Assembly: GCA_944323625.1 (NCBI GenBank)
Contig: CALUTD010000004.1
Span: 1 to 64,000, forward strand
Length of the DNA: 64,000 bases
Source of the DNA: Candidatus Gastranaerophilales bacterium
GTDB lineage: Bacteria > Cyanobacteriota > Vampirovibrionia > Gastranaerophilales > Gastranaerophilaceae
Direction: 5' to 3'
Below the pieces are notes generated by a model. That model ran no database searches. It had not been told where the DNA came from and saw only the letters and a program-made list of their open reading frames with translations. The first letter of the stretch is position 1. Every line of letters begins with the position of its first letter. Shown here one piece after another: positions 41,853 to 50,614 of the stretch. The translations under genes and the position numbers were made by a program.

Positions 41853-43495
41853 GTATTAGCCTGCCATTTCATATAATAATATTTTTCGTAATCATTCATA
41901 CTTGATAAATCAACAAGTTTTATTTCAAACGGAAATCTTGAAAATGAATATAAAACAGTTTTATCTTCGTCTTTTGAAGCATATACGGTATTTTCCAGTC
42001 TAATACCTCCCCATCCTTCTTTATAGACTCCGGGTTCTATTGAAAAAACTGTATTTTCCAAAATTTTTGTTTTGGAAATATCGCCGGACGATACTCTTGG
42101 CGGTATTTCATGAACTGATATACCGACGCCGTGGCCTGTAGAATGCACAAATTTATATTCCGGACGAACTGATTTTTCTATTGTTTCTCTTGCAATTTTA
42201 TCTATTGCAAAATAAGAAGATTTTTTATTGTATTTTTCAAAATACGCATTTAAAAAAGCTTTAAGAACGGCTGTATAAGCTGTTTTTTGTTCGGGAGAAG
42301 GATTACCTTTGATAAATGTTCTTGTAGTATCCGTTGCGAGCCCGCCTTCATAGTAGCCGCCGTAGTCCACAAGAAGAAAATCACCGTCTTGAACAAATTT
42401 TTCCTTTGATGGTGTTGAATAGTGGATAATTGATGTATTGGAGCCTGCGGCTACAATCGGTTTAAAACTTAAAGACAGAGCTCCGTTTTCCTTCATAGAT
42501 TTTACAAGTGCTTCATAATAATCATATTCGGAATAAATAGTATCTGAATTTATCATATCGTATACTACTTTTAATGCTTTATCTGAGCGTTCAAAGCAGG
42601 ATTTCATATGTGTGAGTTCATTATCATTTTTTACAGTTTTAAAAAGATTTAAATGACTTTGAAGTATATTGTTGTTTTTATTTATTAATAAATAATCCTG
42701 TATTGTAAGTTGTTTTTCATCAATAAATAAATCCGAATTAATAATATTTTTGAGGTCCGTTTCAAACTCAGACATCGGATAAACTTTAAAATATTCGCCT
42801 ATTTCAGGCAAATTAATGTCAGAATATATTTTAACTCCGTTTTCATTTATAATTGCCTTTGCGGGGAATACAGCACTATATGCAAAACTGTATGAGCGCA
42901 AATTTGTCAAATATGCAATATCTTCTAAAGATGTAACAAGTATATTAAACTTATCACCCGCATATTGTTTTATTGTGTTGAATTTTTCATCGGGAGAAAC
43001 TCCCGCAATATTGATGTTTACCTGAAATATCTCATAGTTAACCTGTTTTATTAAATCTTTTTTGAATTCAATAACAGGGTCTGTTTTTATTAATTTTATA
43101 TTGGAATTTTTTTGTTGAAGTTTTTTTGAAAGAGTATCGTACATCTTTTTTGAAGTTTTGGAAGAAATCATTCCGAGTTTAAAATATGAGGGAATTTTTT
43201 CTGTCAAAGCTTCTGAAAAGGACTGACTCAAAGGCATTTTTACAACATCAATCAAAGATGAATCAACCTGATTATCGGCCTGTTCATGATATCTTGTGTC
43301 AACAAATAAGTATATTTTATCTTTTGTAAAAAGAACGTCGCCTGTTGAACCGGTAAAATCCGTAACATAGTACCTTGAGTTTAATTCAAGCAAATTATAT
43401 TCAACCAAAAATTCATTTGTTGAATTAATAATAAGTCCGTCTAAATCATTTTTAGATAGAAAATCTTTTAGATATTGTATTAAATTGATGTCCAT
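41840..43495 (-). CDS. M24-family aminopeptidase P-like metallopeptidase
   Basis: This 551-residue protein has two creatinase-type N-terminal domains and a C-terminal pita-bread M24 domain. Metal ligands are in DFLLVDYGGYYEGGLATDTT, STGHGVGISVHEIPP, FSIEPGVYKEGWGGIRLENT and the intervening Glu. It removes N-terminal residues preceding proline. It is longer than standard PepP (about 360-440) because of the doubled N-terminal domain, as in the eukaryotic XPNPEP1 type. It is co-transcribed with the methyltransferase gene (13-nt overlap) and the parvulin gene (1-nt overlap). Confidence 0.9.
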   Translation of the reverse strand: MDINLIQYLKDFLSKNDLDGLIINSTNEFLVEYNLLELNSRYYVTDFTGSTGDVLFTKDKIYLFVDTRYHEQADNQVDSSLIDVVKMPLSQSFSEALTEKIPSYFKLGMISSKTSKKMYDTLSKKLQQKNSNIKLIKTDPVIEFKKDLIKQVNYEIFQVNINIAGVSPDEKFNTIKQYAGDKFNILVTSLEDIAYLTNLRSYSFAYSAVFPAKAIINENGVKIYSDINLPEIGEYFKVYPMSEFETDLKNIINSDLFIDEKQLTIQDYLLINKNNNILQSHLNLFKTVKNDNELTHMKSCFERSDKALKVVYDMINSDTIYSEYDYYEALVKSMKENGALSLSFKPIVAAGSNTSIIHYSTPSKEKFVQDGDFLLVDYGGYYEGGLATDTTRTFIKGNPSPEQKTAYTAVLKAFLNAYFEKYNKKSSYFAIDKIARETIEKSVRPEYKFVHSTGHGVGISVHEIPPRVSSGDISKTKILENTVFSIEPGVYKEGWGGIRLENTVYASKDEDKTVLYSFSRFPFEIKLVDLSSMNDYEKYYYMKWQANTCLI

Positions 43496-43776
43496 TATTT
43501 TTTATCTGTTAAATGAATTAAATGATAACCGAATTGAGTTTTAATAGGATTCGACACTTCGCCTATTTCCATTGAAAAAGCTGCATCTTCAAATTCTTTA
43601 ACCATTTGTCCTTTTGTAAAGTAGCCTAAATCTCCTCCGTTTTGACCTGATGGGCATAAGGAAACTTCTTTTGCAGCTACTGCAAAGTCTTTTCCGTGTG
43701 TAATTTCTTCTTTTATTTTTAACGCTTCATCTTCTGTTTTTACAAGAAGGTGGCTTGCTTTTACATATTCAGTCAT
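43495..43776 (-). CDS. Parvulin-type peptidyl-prolyl isomerase
   Basis: At 93 residues this is a single PpiC/rotamase domain: KASHLLVKTEDEALKIKEEI, SLCPSGQNGGDLGYFTKGQM, VKEFEDAAFSMEIGEVSNPI and TQFGYHLIHLTDKK. It lacks a signal peptide, so it acts in the cytoplasm, like PpiC/Par10. The Shine-Dalgarno AAAGGAG precedes the ATG. It is the first gene of the parvulin-peptidase-methyltransferase operon. Confidence 0.95.
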   Translation of the reverse strand: MTEYVKASHLLVKTEDEALKIKEEITHGKDFAVAAKEVSLCPSGQNGGDLGYFTKGQMVKEFEDAAFSMEIGEVSNPIKTQFGYHLIHLTDKK

Positions 43777-43862
43777 AACATCTCCTTTTTTTAGTAGTAT
43801 ATCACAATTTAATATTTAGTCATATTAGAGCAATAAAATTATTTACCATTTTTTATAAGAAT

Positions 43863-44771
43863 ATGATTAGAACAAATTTCATAAACAGAATACCGGTTAT
43901 TGGATCGCTATCGAAATCAATAAAACAGACTATTGATTTTATGCCTAAAGGCGAACTGCCCAGAGATGTATTTGAATCTAATTTCAATTATACAAAAAGA
44001 CAATGTGTCAATGAATATTTAAACGGAATTCATAAATTTACGATAGACGATTATTTTTCTTTAACAGAAGAAGACAAGTCGGCTATAAAAACTGCATGTT
44101 ATATTGATACAATTGCGGCAGCTGAAGATAATGTTTTAATGGGCTCATGTTTAAAATCCATACTTGATTTGACTTATGGTGAAGGTAATTATGTATATGT
44201 TTCAATAGGAACTTCTGCTGCCGGAATAGGTCGAGTAATGGAGTTTTCGGGTGTAGAAACAAAATATTTACCGGTGTCCGATTTACGTGAAACTTTGACA
44301 GATAAACATGAAGCGAAGCTCGGTAAAAAATTTGCTGCATATTCTGACTTTTTAGAAACGCAAGGACTATCTCCCGAAACTATACAAAAATCACCAAAGC
44401 AATACTTATTTTTTGACTATACGGCAGAGGGTACATCTTTAAATAATTTTGAACATTTATTAAATAAATTTTGCTCTATAAAAGGTGATAATGTGCATTT
44501 TTACAGTTTGAACGAGACTTTGGAAAAGGTTGAACAAGGGCTTACGGGGAAAATAAAAGGAACGGCAGCTTATGTTAATAAATATTTAAATAAGCCAAGT
44601 ATTGCATTTTATTCGGGTATTCCTCATTTAAATATAGATAAGATTAATAAAGTAAAAAAAGCAGAAAAATTTGAATCACTTGAAGCAAAGAAATATAATT
44701 TTTGTGTAATAGATTTGTTATATAAAAAAGGAATGCTGCAAAAAAATTCTAAAAATAATAAAGCTTTATAA
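43863..44771 (+). CDS. Hypothetical protein, phosphoribosyltransferase-like
   Basis: This 302-residue protein is not recognised. Two features recall a type I phosphoribosyltransferase fold: YVYVSIGTSAAGIGRVMEFS, an early phosphate-loop-like segment, and YLFFDYTAEGTSLNNFEHLL, which matches the PRPP-loop shape (hydrophobic strand, D, T-x-G-T-S/T). The N-terminal 75 residues are helical. The C-terminal tail is basic and Lys-rich. It is soluble and has no close neighbour on its strand other than miaB 27 nt downstream. The PRTase idea is an inference from motif shape. Confidence 0.6.
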   Translation: MIRTNFINRIPVIGSLSKSIKQTIDFMPKGELPRDVFESNFNYTKRQCVNEYLNGIHKFTIDDYFSLTEEDKSAIKTACYIDTIAAAEDNVLMGSCLKSILDLTYGEGNYVYVSIGTSAAGIGRVMEFSGVETKYLPVSDLRETLTDKHEAKLGKKFAAYSDFLETQGLSPETIQKSPKQYLFFDYTAEGTSLNNFEHLLNKFCSIKGDNVHFYSLNETLEKVEQGLTGKIKGTAAYVNKYLNKPSIAFYSGIPHLNIDKINKVKKAEKFESLEAKKYNFCVIDLLYKKGMLQKNSKNNKAL

Positions 44772-44786
44772 AATCCTTGTTTTTTG

Positions 44787-44792
44787 TATAAT
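44787..44792 (+). promoter_or_regulatory. -10 box directly before the miaB start
   Basis: TATAAT ends six bases (TGACTT) before ATG 44799, and there is no Shine-Dalgarno. A good -35 is not obvious. The spacing again predicts transcription from the first base of the start codon. Confidence 0.5.
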
Positions 44793-44798
44793 TGACTT

Positions 44799-46121
44799 AT
44801 GAAAAAGTTATATATAGAAACAATGGGCTGTCAAATGAATAAGTCAGACAGCGAAAGGATATCAGGAATTCTCTCTGAATCAGGTTATGTTGAAACCGAC
44901 AATGAAAAAGAGGCCGATTTATTAATAGTAAATACATGCAGTATACGTCAATTATCTGCAGATAAAGCATATAGTAAATTGGGGGTATGGGGAAAACGTA
45001 AAAAAACAAATCCCGAACTTAAAATTGCAATATGCGGCTGCGTTGCACAGCAGGATAAAGAAAAAGTAAGACAAAGAGCTCCTTATGTTGATTTAGTTTT
45101 TGGAACTCATAATATATATGAACTTCCGTCTTTGATAGAACGGATGGAGCATAACGAAAAAGTTTGCGCAATAACCAATAAACCGGTAGTGTGTAATCAA
45201 AACGATTTTAAAATAATAAGAAAAGATTCCGTAAACGCCTGGATACCCATTATAGAAGGCTGTAACAACTTTTGTACATACTGCGTGGTTCCTTTTACAA
45301 GAGGCAGAGAGCGCTCGCGCAGGCCCGAAGAAATAATTACCGAAGCTAAGAATATAATTAAAGAAGGTTTTAAGGAAATTACTCTTTTAGGCCAAAATGT
45401 TGACAGCTACGGAAAAGACTTTAATGATAAAAATATAACACTTGCCAACCTTTTAAGAGAATTAAATAAACTCGAAGGTGATTTCAGAATAAGATTCGTT
45501 ACTTCATATCCTTCAGATATTACTGATGACTTAATAAATGCAGTTGATGAATGCGATAAAGTCTGTAAATACTTTCATATCCCTATGCAATCAGGAAACT
45601 CGCATATTTTGGAAGAAATGAACAGACACTATACTAAAAATCAATATTATGAAATTGTAAAAAAAATAAGAAGCAGATTCCCGGATGTTGCAATAACCAG
45701 TGATTTTATTGCAGGTTTCCCCGGAGAAACGGAAGAAGAATTTCAAGATACTTTGAATGCTATTGAAGAACTTGAACTTGATTATTCAAATACGGCAGCA
45801 TATTCCCCCAGAGTTTTTACAAAAGCAGGCAAAATGACAGATAAGTTTTTACCTGAGGATGTCAAATATGAGCGTTTGGAAAGACTAAACGAAAAAAATA
45901 AAGAAGTATGTCTTAAATCTAATGAAAAATGTATAGGAAAGGTGTTTAAAGTTCTTGTTGAAGGGAAAACCGAAAAAGACGGAAAAATCATTTTGAATTC
46001 AAGGGCAGGAAATAATAAAATTGTCCATTTTGAAGATAATTCAAAAAATATAGGTGATTTTGCCGATGTAAAAATAACTAAAGCACAAACCTGGTGTCTG
46101 TTCGGTGAATGCTGCAATTAA
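44799..46121 (+). CDS. miaB: tRNA-2-methylthio-N6-dimethylallyladenosine synthase
   Basis: This 440-residue MiaB has a UPF0004 N-terminal domain (ETMGCQMNKSDSERI, with three cluster cysteines), the radical SAM motif GCNNFCTYCVVPFTRGRERS (CX3CX2C) and a C-terminal TRAM domain (GKVFKVLVEGKTEKDGKI). It methylthiolates A37 of tRNAs reading UNN codons. Length is normal. No Shine-Dalgarno is present, and TATAAT sits six bases upstream of the ATG. Confidence 0.96.
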   Translation: MKKLYIETMGCQMNKSDSERISGILSESGYVETDNEKEADLLIVNTCSIRQLSADKAYSKLGVWGKRKKTNPELKIAICGCVAQQDKEKVRQRAPYVDLVFGTHNIYELPSLIERMEHNEKVCAITNKPVVCNQNDFKIIRKDSVNAWIPIIEGCNNFCTYCVVPFTRGRERSRRPEEIITEAKNIIKEGFKEITLLGQNVDSYGKDFNDKNITLANLLRELNKLEGDFRIRFVTSYPSDITDDLINAVDECDKVCKYFHIPMQSGNSHILEEMNRHYTKNQYYEIVKKIRSRFPDVAITSDFIAGFPGETEEEFQDTLNAIEELELDYSNTAAYSPRVFTKAGKMTDKFLPEDVKYERLERLNEKNKEVCLKSNEKCIGKVFKVLVEGKTEKDGKIILNSRAGNNKIVHFEDNSKNIGDFADVKITKAQTWCLFGECCN

Positions 46122-46183
46122 ATAAGTATAATAAGACATAAGATTAATTTCTTATTTTTGGCATGTCGTGATAATCTTTTAAT

Positions 46184-48034
46184 ATGGGCAAATTTAAAAA
46201 GATAATATACATACTTTTAATAATTTCAATAATACTTGTTTCTTGTTTCAGAATTGATAAAGGCGAACAAAATATAAAACAAACGAACAGTAATTCTTCT
46301 GATATTCAAGAACAAAAAAATATATATTTACCTTATGGCAGTATTTTTTATAACGGAGTTGACTATAGAATGTCACGCTCTAAACCGGGAAAATACGGTG
46401 GACAAATAGTTATTTCAACAATAGGAGAAGGTCCTAAAACATTTAACCCATGGACTTCAAAAGATGCAACATCTTCTCAAATCGGGGATTTAATGTATGA
46501 TTCACTTTTCACATCAGATCCCGACACAGGTGAAGTTATTCCTGCACTTGCTAAAGAAATGATTGTATCCGATAATCAAAAAACATATACAATTAAATTA
46601 AGACAGGGAGTAAAATGGTCTGACGGAAAAGAAATAACTTCAGATGATGTAGTCTTTACCTGGAACGAAATTATCCTTGCCGGTTATGGAAATACATCAT
46701 TAAGGGATTCGGTACTTATAGACGGTGAATATCCTTCGGTAAAAAAAATAGATAAATATACCGTAGAATTTAATATTAAAAAGCCGTTTGCGCCGTTTCA
46801 GCGTTTTGTAGGCAGTCAGATAGCACCTATGCATATTTTTAAACCCGTTGTAGAAAAAGGAAAAAGATATTTTGATTCTTATCTTTCAACAACAGTTAAT
46901 CCTAAAGACATTGTTTATTCGGGCGCTTTTACTCTTGAAGAATATGTTCCGGCTCAAAGAGTTGTTATGAAACGCAATCCTAACTATTATGCAATTGATT
47001 CAAATCATAATTTGTTACCTTATATTGATAAATATGTAATATTAATAGTGGGTGATTTAAACAACGAACTTTTAAAATTTGAAGCGGGCGAGCTTGATAT
47101 TATATCCGTCAGAGGTAAAGATTTACCCAGGTTTAAGCAAAAAGAAAAAAAATCCGATTACAAACTCTATAATTTAGGCCCCAATACCGGTACTATGTTT
47201 TTGGCATTCAATCTAAATACAAGAAAAGATAAAAACGGTAAATATTATGTAAACCCGATAAAACAAAAATGGTTTAATGATGTAAACTTTAGAACGGCAA
47301 TTGACTATGCAATAGACAGAAAAGCAATGGTTTCAAATGTTGCGAACGGTGTTGCACAGCCTTTGTTTACCGCAGAGTCTTTATCTTCTGTTTTCTTAAA
47401 TGAAGATATTGCATCGGGCCATGAAAAAGATATTGAATATGCTAAATCACTGCTTAAAGAATCAGGATTTTATACTGATAAAACCGGCAAACTCTATGAT
47501 AAAGAAGGAAATAAAGTTGAATTTGATCTTTATACAAATGCCGGTCAGACAGAACGCGAAGCTCTCGGGGTTATGGTTAAAGAAGATTTAAAAGAACTCG
47601 GTATAAATGTTAATTTTAAACCTATTGAATTTAACTCGCTTGTAAGCAAATTAATGTCAACAGCAGATTGGGATATGGTTTTAATGGGATTAACCGGGAA
47701 TCCGCTTGAGCCTCACAGCGGAAAAAATGTATGGTATTCAAAAGGACATCTTCATTTATTTAATATGCGCTTCCCTATTGATAATGAAGAAAATATTCTT
47801 GATTGGGAAAAGGAACTTGATGAAATTATTGAACAGGGAGCTCTTGAATTAGACTATGATAAGCGAAAACTTATATATGACAAGTATCAACAGATAATAT
47901 ATGACGAAAGACCTATTATATATCTGTATTCTCCTCTTACTATAACTGCAGTAAGAAAGAAAATAAAAAATCTTCATCCGACACCGCTTGGCGGAACAAC
48001 TCACAATCTTGATGAACTCTATATCGAAGAATAG
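46184..48034 (+). CDS. Oligopeptide-type ABC transporter substrate-binding lipoprotein
   Basis: A lipoprotein signal (IILVSC, C21) precedes a 595-residue SBP_bac_5 domain: STIGEGPKTFNPWTSKDATS, LRQGVKWSDGKEITSDDVVF, RNPNYYAI, FRTAIDYAIDRKAMV and DLKELGINVNFKPIEFN. Family members bind peptides, nickel or other solutes in the periplasm and hand them to OppBC/DppBC permeases. No permease or ATPase gene is nearby, so the ligand is open. It is 12 nt upstream of a GT-C-like membrane protein gene and probably shares its transcript. Confidence 0.9.
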   Translation: MGKFKKIIYILLIISIILVSCFRIDKGEQNIKQTNSNSSDIQEQKNIYLPYGSIFYNGVDYRMSRSKPGKYGGQIVISTIGEGPKTFNPWTSKDATSSQIGDLMYDSLFTSDPDTGEVIPALAKEMIVSDNQKTYTIKLRQGVKWSDGKEITSDDVVFTWNEIILAGYGNTSLRDSVLIDGEYPSVKKIDKYTVEFNIKKPFAPFQRFVGSQIAPMHIFKPVVEKGKRYFDSYLSTTVNPKDIVYSGAFTLEEYVPAQRVVMKRNPNYYAIDSNHNLLPYIDKYVILIVGDLNNELLKFEAGELDIISVRGKDLPRFKQKEKKSDYKLYNLGPNTGTMFLAFNLNTRKDKNGKYYVNPIKQKWFNDVNFRTAIDYAIDRKAMVSNVANGVAQPLFTAESLSSVFLNEDIASGHEKDIEYAKSLLKESGFYTDKTGKLYDKEGNKVEFDLYTNAGQTEREALGVMVKEDLKELGINVNFKPIEFNSLVSKLMSTADWDMVLMGLTGNPLEPHSGKNVWYSKGHLHLFNMRFPIDNEENILDWEKELDEIIEQGALELDYDKRKLIYDKYQQIIYDERPIIYLYSPLTITAVRKKIKNLHPTPLGGTTHNLDELYIEE

Positions 48035-48046
48035 GAAAAACGGAAT

Positions 48047-49681
48047 ATGAAAAAGACTTTGGAATTGATAGGAAAATATAATATTTTATTTTTTATTTTA
48101 ATAATTATTACAACGGTAATTTTTTTTAATTATTACAAATATAATATTTATTCTCCATATTCCGATATAGGAAGAGAGCTTTATATAAATTCTCAAATGC
48201 TTAAAGGTGAAGTCTTATATAAAGATATATATAACGTTTATGCCCCTTTGGCTTATCAAATAAATGCATTTATTACTCTTATTTTTTCAGATAAACTGGA
48301 CGTTTTTAGAACTATAGGGCTGGTTTTGACTCTGTTAAATCTTTTTGCAATATTCTTAATTTCAAATATTTATACAAATAAATATGCTGCCCTTGCAATT
48401 ACTCTTTTTATTATTCCCACATGTGCGTTTTTTCCTTCAATATCAAACTGGATAACGCCTTATTCGTATTCTGTTTTATATTCTTTATGTTCTTTTTTAT
48501 GGTCATTATATTTTTTTATAAAATATATTAAAGACGATAATAATAAATTTTTATATATTTCATGTTTACTTTGGGGATTTTCGGTATGCTCAAAATACGA
48601 ATTTAGCGGTTTTATTTTAGCAATTGCTGCTGCAGTTATTTATAAAAAAACACAAAAGAATGTATTACTCAAAAGTTTTGGCTGCCTTTTTGTTTTTCCT
48701 TTTGTAAGTTTATTAATTCTGCTTTTTCAGGGCTGCACAATAATAGATTTATACATTGCATTTTTGTATATGTTAAAATTATCTAAGTCATATTTTTCTC
48801 AATATTTTTATCAATACAATGGATTTAATATTTCTGTTACTTCATTAAAGAATGCTATTCTTTCAATTTATTATGATTTTTATTACATAATAGAAAATTT
48901 AAGAAGATATAATACTCAGGCGCCTGTTTTTGATATTCAGCCTAATGCACTGTGTTTCCGCTCTTTAGGTTATGTTTGTCTTTTTATGAGTCTTATTTTC
49001 GGTATAAAACTTACAAAAACAAAAAAAAATATTGAAAAAGAAGATATTTTAACCGTATTTTTGTGTTTTTCTGCAATATTAGCTTCTTTAAAATGTTTAG
49101 GTTCAATATCTTTAGAAATATTCGGAACATATTTTCTTCCGATTCTTTTTGTTACAATTATTGCTATTTTGTACAGAAGTAAAATTTTAAGAATATTTAA
49201 CAGAATAATAATATTTTTAATACTGACTGTTACGCTTTTTTACGGCATTGATAATATAAAAACCGTTAAGCAATTTGAGCTTAAAACTATATCAACGGAA
49301 AAGGGAATAATAAAAGTTAAATCAATGTTTTATGATACAACAACTCAATTGATTACATACATAGACAATAATAATGTAAACAATATGCTTATACTACCTG
49401 AAGGTGCTTTGATTAATTATATAAAAAATAAAGACTCAAATAATAAATTGTATTACTTAATACCTCCGAATGTTGAAGTTTTAACTTCAAATGCAATTAT
49501 AAACGAACTTAATTCAAAAATACCCGATTACATAATAATTTCAAATATTATGTATCAGGATTTCGAACAAAAATCATTTATAAACTCATGGGGTATTGAT
49601 ATCTATGAATATATAAAAAGTAATATGAAGCTTGAATCTACACTTGGTAATGACTTTAGACTTTTTATATACAAAAAATAA
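48047..49681 (+). CDS. GT-C-type membrane glycosyltransferase (ArnT/GT39-like)
   Basis: This 544-residue protein has an N-terminal transmembrane helix, then a loop YSPYSDIGRELYINSQMLKG, continuing EVLYKDIYNVYAPLAYQIN, that matches the acidic catalytic loop of ArnT/PMT-type enzymes. At least ten more helices and a soluble C-terminal domain follow. Such enzymes use polyprenyl-phosphate sugars to modify lipids or proteins on the outer face of the inner membrane. The acceptor is unknown; LPS or the glycan from the 3.4-10.8 kb locus are candidates. A strong terminator follows. Confidence 0.8.
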   Translation: MKKTLELIGKYNILFFILIIITTVIFFNYYKYNIYSPYSDIGRELYINSQMLKGEVLYKDIYNVYAPLAYQINAFITLIFSDKLDVFRTIGLVLTLLNLFAIFLISNIYTNKYAALAITLFIIPTCAFFPSISNWITPYSYSVLYSLCSFLWSLYFFIKYIKDDNNKFLYISCLLWGFSVCSKYEFSGFILAIAAAVIYKKTQKNVLLKSFGCLFVFPFVSLLILLFQGCTIIDLYIAFLYMLKLSKSYFSQYFYQYNGFNISVTSLKNAILSIYYDFYYIIENLRRYNTQAPVFDIQPNALCFRSLGYVCLFMSLIFGIKLTKTKKNIEKEDILTVFLCFSAILASLKCLGSISLEIFGTYFLPILFVTIIAILYRSKILRIFNRIIIFLILTVTLFYGIDNIKTVKQFELKTISTEKGIIKVKSMFYDTTTQLITYIDNNNVNNMLILPEGALINYIKNKDSNNKLYYLIPPNVEVLTSNAIINELNSKIPDYIIISNIMYQDFEQKSFINSWGIDIYEYIKSNMKLESTLGNDFRLFIYKK

Positions 49682-49719
49682 ACTGCCGTGAATTCACCTG
49701 TTTTAATGTTTTTTGCAAA

Positions 49720-49750
49720 CAAAAACTACCGATATAATCGGTAGTTTTTG
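49720..49750. terminator. Bidirectional intrinsic terminator
   Basis: CAAAAACTACCGAT (49720-49733) and ATCGGTAGTTTTTG (49737-49750) form a perfect 14-bp stem with a 3-nt loop and A/T runs on both sides. It separates two convergent transcription units and works in either direction. Confidence 0.85.
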
Positions 49751-49767
49751 TTTTATATTTTTATAAA

Positions 49768-50502
49768 TTAAACCAAAGAAGTTACGGCTTCTAAACCTTC
49801 AGCTAAACGAGTTATTGTATTAACGCTATTTAAATACTCATTTCCTTGTGTCTTAGCTTTATCATACGAATTTGTAGCTCTTTGCATAATATCAGAAACA
49901 CCATCTCCGTTTTCATCAGTTTTTAAAGCCTTAGGAAGTATAGTAGCTACTGCACCTAACCCCATTATATTTTGAAATCCTTTAGAAGCTTTAACTGCGG
50001 CATCGGCACCTTCAGGAACACCTCTATATGCAATTTTTGTATATGTATTTTTTGCAATTTCACCTGTTTTTCCTATTACTTTACCTGCTATATTTTTTAC
50101 TTTTGCAATTTTACCTGCATTATCATTTATTAAAGAGGTCGAAGTTTTTTTAATAGTTTTAGAAGTAGCTTTCAATCCTTTTTCAAGAGCTAAAGGTAAA
50201 TTTTTCTTCGTTACAAAATTAAAAGCCCTTGATATTCCTGATGCAGCAATTGAACCTGTTGCATAAGCCGTTAAACCTGCGAGTGCAACAGAAACAACAG
50301 CACCTATAGGTGTTTTTAGTTCTTTTGAATTTACAAAATTTTTATTAATATCTTCTGTCAAAACTAATATATCAGCCGGATTTTTATCATTAGATTCAAC
50401 TTCTCTATAATCTGCATCAATAACCGGTCTTTCCGATTCCGGTTCGTTACCGAACGAGACCTGTGGTTTAATTGGTGTACAATTTATTGCAGAAACATTC
50501 AT
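49768..50502 (-). CDS. Hypothetical protein with N-terminal VSFG tag and hydrophobic core
   Basis: This 244-residue protein starts MNVSAINCTPIKPQVSFGNE, with the SFG tag near residue 16 seen in other unrelated small proteins here. After an acidic stretch it has two hydrophobic segments (about 67-90), a basic helical middle (KKTSTSLINDNAGKIAKVKN) and a short DENGDGVSD motif resembling a single calcium-binding DxNxDG loop (about 198-206). No cleavable signal is present. Function unknown. Shine-Dalgarno AAAGG is well spaced. Confidence 0.7.
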   Translation of the reverse strand: MNVSAINCTPIKPQVSFGNEPESERPVIDADYREVESNDKNPADILVLTEDINKNFVNSKELKTPIGAVVSVALAGLTAYATGSIAASGISRAFNFVTKKNLPLALEKGLKATSKTIKKTSTSLINDNAGKIAKVKNIAGKVIGKTGEIAKNTYTKIAYRGVPEGADAAVKASKGFQNIMGLGAVATILPKALKTDENGDGVSDIMQRATNSYDKAKTQGNEYLNSVNTITRLAEGLEAVTSLV

Positions 50503-50614
50503 GATTTTTTGTACCTTTCTTCTAACATCTACTATTCTACTACAATTAAAGCCATAAATATTTTTTTTTTGCTCATATTTAGTAAAATGTTAAGAAAAGT
50601 TTACAATAAAATTT

